Shown: one piece after another, positions 56,701 through 64,000 of the stretch | Layout: every line of letters begins with the position of its first letter | Numbering within the stretch: position 1 is the first letter of the stretch | NCBI GenBank assembly: GCA_016858145.1 | Contig: JAEHOE010000093.1 | Location: 248,001 to 312,000, forward strand | DNA from: Edaphochlamys debaryana | Taxonomy: Eukaryota; Chlorophyta; Chlorophyceae; Chlamydomonadales | Direction of reading: 5' to 3' | Length of the DNA: 64,000 bases | Program-made: the position numbers and the translations under genes | The notes under the pieces: model-generated | Told to the model about the DNA's origin: nothing | What the model saw: only the letters and a program-made list of their open reading frames with translations | Databases searched by the model: none

Positions 56701-59700
56701 GAGGAGAGCTGCATGCCGCGAGACTTCATGTTGTACCTGGGCTTGCTCACCGAGTGAAACCCTCAGCGTGACATTCCTCCCCGTTTGATCTCCTCGCAGA
56801 GCCCAAGTGCCCACCGCCGCCGAGCCCCCGGCCCCCGAGCCCTCTGCCGCCCAGCCCTCCCCCGCCCAGCCCGCTCCCGCCGAGCCCGCGCCCACCCAGC
56901 CCGCGCCCTCCCAGCCCCAGCCCACCGAGCCCGCTGCCGCCGAGCCCCGAGCCGCCGAGCCCCCCGCCTCCCAGCCCCCGGCCGCCAAGCCCCAACCCTC
57001 CCAGCCCTCTTCCGCCAAGCCCCCGGCCCCCCAGCCCTCGCCCCCCTCGCCCTCCTCCCCCGAGCCCGCGCCCACCCAGCCCGCGCCCTCCCAGCCCCAG
57101 CCCACCGAGCCCGCTGCCGCCGAGCCCCGAGCCGCCGAGCCCCCCGCCTCCCAGCCCCCGGCCGCCAAGCCCCAACCCTCCCAGCCCTCTTCCGCCAAGC
57201 CCCCGGCCCCCCAGCCCTCGCCCCCCTCGCCCTCCTCCCCCGAGCCCGCGCCCACCCAGCCCGCGCCCTCCCAGCCCCAGCCCACCGAGCCCGCTACCGC
57301 CAAGCCCTCCGCCGCCGAGCCCCCGGCCACCAAGCCCTAGCCCGCCCAGCCCTCCGCCCCCCAGTCCCCGGCCGCCCAGCCCCAACCCTCCCAGCCCCTC
57401 CCCGCCCAGCCCCTCCCCGCCCAGCCCTCGGCCGCCCAGCCCCAGCCCACCCAGCCCTACCCCCCCGCCACCCCCGCTGCGACCCCCCACACCTACCCCT
57501 ACACCACCGAGAACTACACCTGCCACGCGGACTGCCGTACCTACGTGCTGTTCGACATCCGTGAGTCATACATGCCATGTGTCTGGCCTTGTCCAGCCCG
57601 GAATGCCCATAGAGTATGCCCAGCCGGCTCACGTCTTTATCCCCTTGGCCGCGCAGGCGCTCGCTGCTTGCCCGACTGGCGGACTGCCCGCAAGGTGTGC
57701 GAGAGCAAGGGCCTGGAGCTCGCGCCGCACGATGAGGACGCATCCAACGGTAGGCTTATGCTCCAGCTGTGTGCTGGTTTCATTGACTTCGGCGCGGCCC
57801 GCAAGGTATGTCTACCACACGCTTGGTCGCATGGCTGGGCTGCCCCTCCTACTCGGCCTGAGAGCTTCATCCCTTGCCTGTGTTTACCTTCAGGTGCTCT
57901 CAAGAAGCTGTGCCGCGACAACAGGTATGGCCCCCCTGACCATCAACATCTTGACAGCTGCAGCTGCCCTTTCGCTTGCCTGGTCGTCCCTCCTGTTTCG
58001 CCGTGCTTTTATGTACCGCTTTCTGAGCAATGCCCTGTCATCTTCCCTGCCGCTCCCCAGGTACACGTGCTGGGCCTCGGGCCACACGGAGCCCAACCGC
58101 TGCCCCCTGATGACCCAGGAGGGCCGCATCGTGTTCCAGGGCTGCGAGCAGCCCGTGCGCTTCGTGTGCCGCACCAAGGGTGAGTCCTTAACGAATGAAG
58201 AACTGCCGTACGCATGCCCCTCCGCGACTTGATATCCTCACCGCGCCGTGTTCCCGCACTGTCGCTCCTTAAATCTCTCACCCTCAGTTTCCCCCCACGC
58301 GCATCTCTTCCCTTCTCCTCGCAGAGCCCAAGTGCCCACCGCCCCCGAGCCCCCGGCCCCCGAGCCCTCTGCCGCCCAGCCCTCCCCCGCCCAGTCCCCG
58401 ACCGCCTAGCCCCAGCCCTCCCAGCCCGCTCCCCCCAAGCCCGCCTCCCCCTCGCCACCCCCGCCACCCGCCGCCTAGCCCGCAGCCGCCCAGCCCCTCC
58501 CCTCCTCGCCACCCTCGCCACCCGCCGCCGAGCCCCCAGCCACCCAGCCCTTCCCCTCCACGCCACCCCCGCAACCCGCCGCCGAGCCCCAAGCCGCCCA
58601 GCCCTTCTCCTCCTCGCCATCCTCGCAACCCGCCGCCCAGCCCCCAGCCGCCCAGCCCCCGCCCACCCAGCCCCCGCGCCTCCCCGCCGCCACCCAAGTG
58701 CGAGCCCCGCCGCTTCCCCTACAAGACGCTCAACTACACGTGTGAGGCGGACTGCCGTACCTACTACCTGTACGACGTCCGTGCCGAGTGCATGCCCAAC
58801 TGGTGGACCGCCAAGGAGATTTGCGAGAGCAAGGGCCTGGAGCTTGCGCCCCACGACGAGGACGCTTCTCTTGGTGAGTTCACAGCGCTGAAAACCTCGC
58901 AAAGACTTCCCCTTCGTCCAAACCAACCCTAATACGAGTCCTCCGTTATGCGTGGCCATGTTTTGAGGAAGCTGGAAGCAGTTCATTCGCCCAATACTCG
59001 ACCGCAGATGCTGAACGCTGACCTTTTCTTTCCGTCGCCCGTTGCAACCCCCGTCCTCCAGGCGCCTTCCGCAAGCTGTGCAGGACCAATGGCTACACCT
59101 GCTGGGCGTCCGGCCACACGGAGCCCAACCGCTGCCCCCTGATGACCCAGGAGGGACGCATCGTGTACCAGGGCTGCGAGCAGCCCGTGCGCTTCGTGTG
59201 CCGCACCAAGGGTGAGCCAGTCAGCGTGTGGCGACCGGGGCGGGTGTGGCGGCAAGGGCTGCCAGGGTCTGTTAACACGGAGCTCCGCCCTTCCTCTCGA
59301 TCCAGCGTCACGAGTAACCCTCGCGAAAACGTAACCGCTCTCCCTACCTTTCCACCTACCCGCACAGAGTCTCGTTGCCCCGCCAAGTCGCCTCCGCCAC
59401 CGCTGCACCCCTCGCACCCCGTGCGCAACGCACCGCCGAGCCCCCGGCCACAGAGCCCCCGCCCGCCGAGCCCTCCGCCGCCGAGCCCCCGCCCGCCCAG
59501 CCCACTCCCGCCCAGCCCTCAGCCACCGGTCTACTCGCCCCCGCCCAGCCCCCAGCCGCCGAGCCCCCGCCCGCCGAGCCCCCGTGCCTCCCCACCGCCG
59601 CCCAAGTGCGACCCCCACCGCTTCCCGTACAAGACCCTCAACTACACGTGTGAGACGGACTGCCGTACCTACACCCTGTACGACGTCCGTGCCGAGTGCA

Positions 59701-60210
59701 TGCCCAACTGGTGGACCGCCAAGGAGATTTGCGAGAGCAAGGGCCTGGAGCTGGCACCCCACGACGAGGACGCTTCTCTCGGTGAGTTTGCCGTGATATG
59801 GGTCGATGTGGGTCGATCTGGGTCGGTCCTCCAAATGCCTGGATAAGTGTCTTCAGCTGCTCCCTTCCCATCCTGACGCTCTGTTCCTCGCCCCTTGCAA
59901 CCACCCTCCCGTGCATCCGCAGGTGCCTTCCGCAAGCTGTGCAAGAACAACGCCTACACGTGCTGGGCGTCCGGCCACACGGAGCCCCGCCGCTGCCCGC
60001 TCATGAACGCTCAGGGGCGGATCGTCAACCAGGGCTGCGACCAACCCGTGCGCTTCGTGTGCAGGACCAAGGGTAAGCACGGGGCTTGCTTATAAGGCGA
60101 AGAGTGGTTGCCGTTTGCTTGGATGCGGCCTGCTGGTACCAAGTTCGGCTGCTGACGCATGTGCCCCCTCTACTGCTCCCACAGAGCCCCGCTGCCCACG
60201 GAAGGAGTAG
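53703..60210 (+). CDS. Secreted six-unit C-type-lectin-like protein with proline-rich linkers
   Basis: Probable extracellular or cell-wall glycoprotein of about 1,290 aa if the frame is intact. The signal peptide is [19 protein letters not shown]. Six CTLD-like units follow, each with a YTC-x3-DCRTY entry, CMPxWxTAxxxCExxGxEL, an RKLC helix, [15 protein letters not shown] and [13 protein letters not shown]. Five [10 protein letters not shown] linkers separate them. Exons: 53703-53946, 54146-54176, 54345-54463, 54589-54882, 55002-55094, 55267-55297, 55443-55561, 55662-56075, 56170-56262, 56407-56437, 56566-56684, 56800-57560, 57657-57749, 57894-57924, 58061-58179, 58325-58873, 59062-59211, 59368-59781, 59923-60072, 60185-60210. 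All phases agree except exon 56800-57560, whose length is two bases over a codon multiple, caused by two extra C residues at about 57470-57486. That breaks unit 4 onward unless it is a sequencing error. Ligands unknown. Confidence 0.75.
56085..57925 (+). repeat. Recent duplication of CTLD unit 3 to unit 4 including introns
   Basis: The introns inside unit 3 (about 56263-56406) and unit 4 (about 57750-57893) are essentially identical over their whole length, including GTAGGCTTATGCTCCAGC and the acceptor. The introns before them (56076 and 57561) are nearly identical too. Introns of the other units are not alike, so this duplication is the youngest. Confidence 0.85.
56881..57300 (+). repeat. 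Perfect 180-bp coding tandem repeat in the proline-rich linker
   Basis: Bases 56881-57060 and 57061-57240 are identical, and a third partial copy continues to about 57293. The period is 60 codons of [22 protein letters not shown] sequence, so copy number can change without shifting frame. Confidence 0.9.
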
Positions 60211-61839
60211 GCGCCCCTCCTCAGCTTTGGAGGATAGAAGTCGGCCCACACCGGATGTAGAATGGGTCTAGTCGAAACGGAAGCGGTAGTAACCTTGTGC
60301 ATGACCAGTGATCAACACTGTGTGCCTCTTCTTACACGTTCTTAATCCGTGTGTGTCGTGCTTACAACTCATAACCCACCGCTGTGCGCGGAGGCAGATG
60401 CCTTTCATCACCGTGATCCATATCAAATCACCATACATAGGCGTTAACGACAACGTGCGTGGCAGTTCCGTGCCGTGATAACGAGTGTGCCCGTGTGGTA
60501 CGAGTCCGTGCCCACTGCCTGTGTCGTCTTTCAGTGTCCCGGGAACCCCAGGGCCCTAGAGTGAGTGCGCCCCAGCAGGTAACGTGAGCCCACGGTCGTG
60601 GTCGTTCTTCGTGCGACTTGCCGTGGTTTAGAATGCCGGAGTGGTGGATGGCTGGCTGGCTGTTGGGGCGAGTGCCCAGGTCGGGTCTACGGAGTTGAGT
60701 GCCGACGGGTTGTAGAGCCGAAGGGTTGTAGAACTGGCGTGAACACCCTGTCCCATTGATTGTAAGGACGACTTCAAGCTCGCCCTCGCCATGAACCCCG
60801 ACCCGACACGCCGCACTCACCGCTCCGCACTGTAGCTGCCCCCCGGCCTCTGCAGCCGGTCTCCACCGTTGTCAGCTCCTCTCGGCGCCCCTAAAGCGTA
60901 CCGAGCGGAGATGGGACCACAGCAGGCCCTGGCGGCAGAGGCGGAGGGGGGGGGAACAGGATTGAGGGGATGGATGTAGAAGTATGGGCCCGTTGACCAG
61001 CCAGCAGCATAAGGGCGCACGCGCACCCCCACGAGCCCGTGCTGGGACCGGAGTGGAGGGGGGCTGTGAGAGGGCAGTCGCGTGCCCCGGGTGGTGCCCG
61101 CTGCCCTTCCCTCTCTGCTTACCAGCGCCTTGTTCAAGCAGACGAGCTGGAGCACTGCAGGCCCCACCAAGTCGCGAGCCAGCCAGCGCGCGTTGACCCG
61201 CGAAATGTTCACGGGCCGACGACTTGTGCGCATGTGGGCTTCGGTGATGCTCCGATCAACTATCCGGTATGCTAGGAAGTCGGAGAGGGCATGCGCTGGC
61301 GCCTGCTGGCGCGGCTCAGGTAAGGAAGGTGCTCATCGCTGGTACCGTTTGCGCGGGCTCCTGTGTTTCTCTAGCATGGCGTCTGTTGCTACCTTCCATG
61401 ACCTACTCAGTAACATTAGCTGGCAGAGCTGCCCGTGATGCCGCCCGCCATGCCTCCCCTGCCCGGAAGCTCAGGCCCCCATCCGGCTCTGGCTGGATCC
61501 ACGGGGCTGTTTCGCTGTCCTTTTGGGAAGCCACGTCCCTTGCCCTACATAGCACCTCTGCAGGCCTGCATTATTTACCAGGTCGCAGCCCTACCTTCAC
61601 GGCCATCGCCCAAAACGAGGGCCTGCCAGGGCCCCACCGGGTCTCTCCTTGCATCGTTTCTTCCCGCAAGGGCCTTAATTATAGTTGCAAACATACTTCA
61701 CAAACCCACTGAAGCTGTCGTCAGCGGACAAACACGCCCGCCGAACCCGGCCGCGACTCTACATCGCTCGCTGCGTAGTTTAGCCGTCGACGACTCAGCA
61801 ACCAGCTCGTTGCCGGTCTTCATGGGTCCAACTCATACC
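60211..61839. other. Intergenic region between the CTLD array and the Kazal-CTLD gene
   Basis: Contains the 3' flank of the CTLD gene (a TGTAA at 60761-60765 is the best poly(A) candidate) and the presumed promoter of the next gene. A - strand open frame at 60817-61233 is not recognisable as a protein family and has no clear exon partners, so I leave it uncalled. Confidence 0.5.
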
Positions 61840-63824
61840 ATGGCAAGAGGGAACATGGGGCGTGTGCGCGCCAGGCTGTCGGCGGTCGGCATGCTGCTGC
61901 TGCTGACAGCCACCATGGCCAGCGCGACGAGCTTACCGGTACGTCATCGTGAAGCTGCGCGACAATGTCCCCGCCTCGCAGCCACGCACAACCCTCCCTT
62001 GTCTTGATCCCTCCGCGTCTGTGCGCGTGCTCCCGCGTGAATGGGTTTGATCTGTGACACCCCCTTTCGGCACCTCCATCTCCTCACAGCGCGGCTGCCT
62101 GGAGACCTGCAGCGAGCGAACGCCCGTCTTCACGCCCGTTTGCCGCGACAGCCGCATGTACTACAACGCCTGTTACATGATGTGCCTGAACCCCGGCAAC
62201 AGGTGCGCGGCAAGGGCATGCAGCCGATGAGTTCAGCCCTTGCTGCCGTGTCCTGCCCTTCAAATTCAAGACATGTGCATTGCCTAGGGCGTGAGTGGTA
62301 CCGTACCGACATCCTGAGAGCCGAGAGTTATGCCATGCTGAGAGATGTCCCATCCCCTTTCCCCGCCTGGTCGGGCCACCACTCCCCGCCCAGCTCCACG
62401 CCCCCTCCCGACGCGTGCCCGCCTCCACCGCCGATGCCGGTGGTGCGGGCTCCCTCGCCCCCGCCCCGCCCCGCCTGCAAGCCCCTCACCTACCCATTCA
62501 AGAACGCCTCATACTACAGCAACCGGTGAGCCCCCGATGCACGCTCGTGCCTGCGCTCCCATATGCCTGCTCGCCCTCGCGCTACCGCTTCGCTACCCGC
62601 CAGGAGGCCCCGCTTCGCCTCCCGCCTCCACCTGCCTCCCACTCCGCCTCCGTCACGCAGACTCGCCCCGCATGCCTCCAGCGCCACACCCCTGCCTCCC
62701 TGCCACCCGCCCTCCACCCGCACCTTCCCGCTCGCCCCAGCCACACCCTCTGACCGCCTCCCGCATAAACCCACCTCTTCGCCCCCACCCCACCCCACCT
62801 TCCAGCGACTGCCTGGTGTACACCCTGTACGACACGGAGGCCGCCTGCATGCCCGACTGGGCCACCGCGCAGCAGCTGTGCGAGGCCAAGGGGCTGGAGC
62901 TGGTGCCGTGGGACTGCGACGCAGCCAACGGTGAGGCCTCTAAGCCAGAACATCCTTGCCTTTGGAGTCCGCACTTCCCGCACTAAGCTGCATGCCTGAC
63001 CCCTCCTCCTGTCCCAACTCCAATGCAGAGGCGCTCCACCGGCTGTGCGACGACAAGGAGATGACCTGCTGGACGCGCGGGCCCACGCCGCCGGGGCTGT
63101 GCCCGCTGATGAACGCGGAGGGGGTCATGGTGTTCCAGGGCTGCGAGCAGCCCGTGCGCTTCGTGTGCCGCACCAAGGGTGAGACCATCTATTTGCAAAG
63201 GGCGGGTTAAGGCTGGGGGTTCCGTCATTTAACGTCAAGGCACCTCATGCTCCTCCGTCCACACGCAAGGCTTAACGCTTCCCCCTTGCCTTTCCCCGCG
63301 CGCCCTCCCCGCTGCGCCACCCACGCCGCCTCCAGAGCCGTCCTGCCGCATCGAGCCGCCCTCCCCGCCCCCGCCCACGCCCCCGCCGCCCGCCTGTGAC
63401 CCCTACCGCACCACCTACAAGACCAAGTCGCTCGTCAGCTCCGCCGACGGCCGCACCTACACTGTGGTGGACACAGAGGCGGCCTGCATGCTCAACTGGT
63501 GCGGGCGCGGGACGGGGCGATGGGGCGGTGACTTGCCGGTCTGCTCTTCATTTGGCGGCTGCGGCGCTCCGCGGCAGACTGGCCCCGCTTATGGGGCGGC
63601 GGAGCGATGGGGGTTTCAAAACTCCATCCTCCATGCCGCCTTGGCTGTCGGGTTCGGGGCAACCTAAGTTACGGTGCGCATGTGCGCCCTCGGCCCCTCT
63701 CACCTCACCCTTTGCCCCTTCCTCCCACCCCACCCCTCCTCACCCCCCAGGTTCCAGGCCAGCCTGTACTGCGGCACCGCTCTGGACCAGGAGCTGGTGC
63801 CCACCACGGAGCCGGCGGCCATGG
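61840..63824 (+). CDS. Secreted Kazal-CTLD-CTLD chimera (3' end beyond the window)
   Basis: Signal peptide from the ATG at 61840 (MARGNMGRVRARLSAVGMLL, ending ATMASA). Exons 61840-61938, 62090-62202, 62394-62525, 62806-62930, 63029-63178, 63336-63498 and 63751-63824 keep phase throughout; the last ends at a GTGAGC donor and the gene runs off the right edge. Exon 2 encodes a Kazal-like core, CLETCSERTPVFTPVCRDS then YYNACYMMC. A proline-rich spacer follows, then a full CTLD-like unit ([43 protein letters not shown]), a second spacer, and the start of another unit (TVVDTEAACMLNW). The CTLD exon edges match those of the neighbouring array gene. Module content joins the two families found at opposite ends of this window. 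Probably a wall or secreted protein; function unknown. Confidence 0.75.
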
Positions 63825-64000
63825 GTGAGCGCCCGGGAGGCCGCTGGGATGCCTTGCCGGACCCTCTTGCTGAGCCCTCTTGGCATTGCAATCGGTGATG
63901 GTGGCAGCCCTCCAATGAACGCTTCCCGCGTGCCGCTGCCGGTGTCGGTGACGGTGATGGCCTTGACGGCCTTACTTGCGACGGTACCAAGTCCCGACGC

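Noticed and set aside
56638..57526. - strand frames of [13 protein letters not shown] sequence
   Set aside because: These are the reverse complement of the SPPSP linker of the CTLD gene. The repeat keeps all frames open; there is no independent evidence for a glycine-rich protein.
54345..59211. TEPN in the CTLD units as the calcium/sugar-binding EPN motif of classical lectins
   Set aside because: The spacing to the neighbouring cysteines is too short and no matching WND motif is present, so sugar binding cannot be claimed from it. The last unit has TEPR instead.
60817..61233. A 138-residue - strand open frame between the CTLD genes
   Set aside because: No recognisable family, no signal peptide and no clean exon partners. 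It could be chance in GC-rich DNA.
1..64000. CRISPR arrays, tRNA or rRNA genes, bacterial operons
   Set aside because: The regular repeats seen are intronic minisatellites or coding linkers, no tRNA cloverleaf or rRNA signature was noticed, and the interrupted genes with spliceosomal introns rule out a prokaryotic reading.

Overview
The window is nuclear DNA of a green alga, most likely a volvocine or other chlamydomonadalean. The evidence is very GC-rich sequence, many short exons with GT-AG (some GC-AG) introns, C-rich tracts before acceptors, TGTAA polyadenylation signals, SPPSP-type proline-rich linkers of the hydroxyproline-glycoprotein kind, and proteins related to plants and algae. It is not bacterial. 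I assembled exons by hand from splice sites. For every Kazal and lectin-type gene and for the carboxypeptidase the exon phases close exactly, except one exon noted below.

Layout. (1) 0.2-12.4 kb, + strand: four tandem paralogues for small secreted proteins, each with a signal peptide and three Kazal-type protease-inhibitor domains. One carries a hAT-like MITE in an intron and another a LINE fragment. (2) 13.3-23.3 kb, - strand: a 27-exon multi-pass membrane protein of the FUSC/ALMT type. (3) 24.2-27.3 kb, - strand: a broken protein-kinase-like gene. (4) 28.0-39.9 kb, - strand: NEMF/Rqc2 (NFACT), the ribosome-associated quality-control factor, with 26 exons. (5) 41.0-47.6 kb, + strand: an M32 metallocarboxypeptidase with a likely organelle presequence, divergent from NEMF. 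(6) 48.2-52.3 kb, + strand: a second, inverted copy of the kinase-like gene, split by a 1.3 kb insertion. (7) 53.7-60.2 kb, + strand: a secreted protein of six C-type-lectin-like (CTLD) units joined by proline-rich linkers. (8) 61.8 kb to the right edge, + strand: a secreted Kazal + CTLD + CTLD chimera, cut by the window end.

Two layers stand out. The window ends carry an extracellular inventory of Kazal inhibitors, CTLD arrays and a gene that fuses the two module types, suggesting a locus producing secreted or cell-wall inhibitor/lectin proteins whose modules are shuffled and duplicated locally. The middle is a housekeeping pair (NEMF and M32 carboxypeptidase) bracketed by inverted copies of a kinase-like gene, each copy broken by different lesions. 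NEMF also carries three separate cases in which an exon edge and its splice site have been tandemly copied into the adjacent intron. Function statements for the Kazal and CTLD proteins are family-level inference; targets and ligands cannot be read from the sequence.
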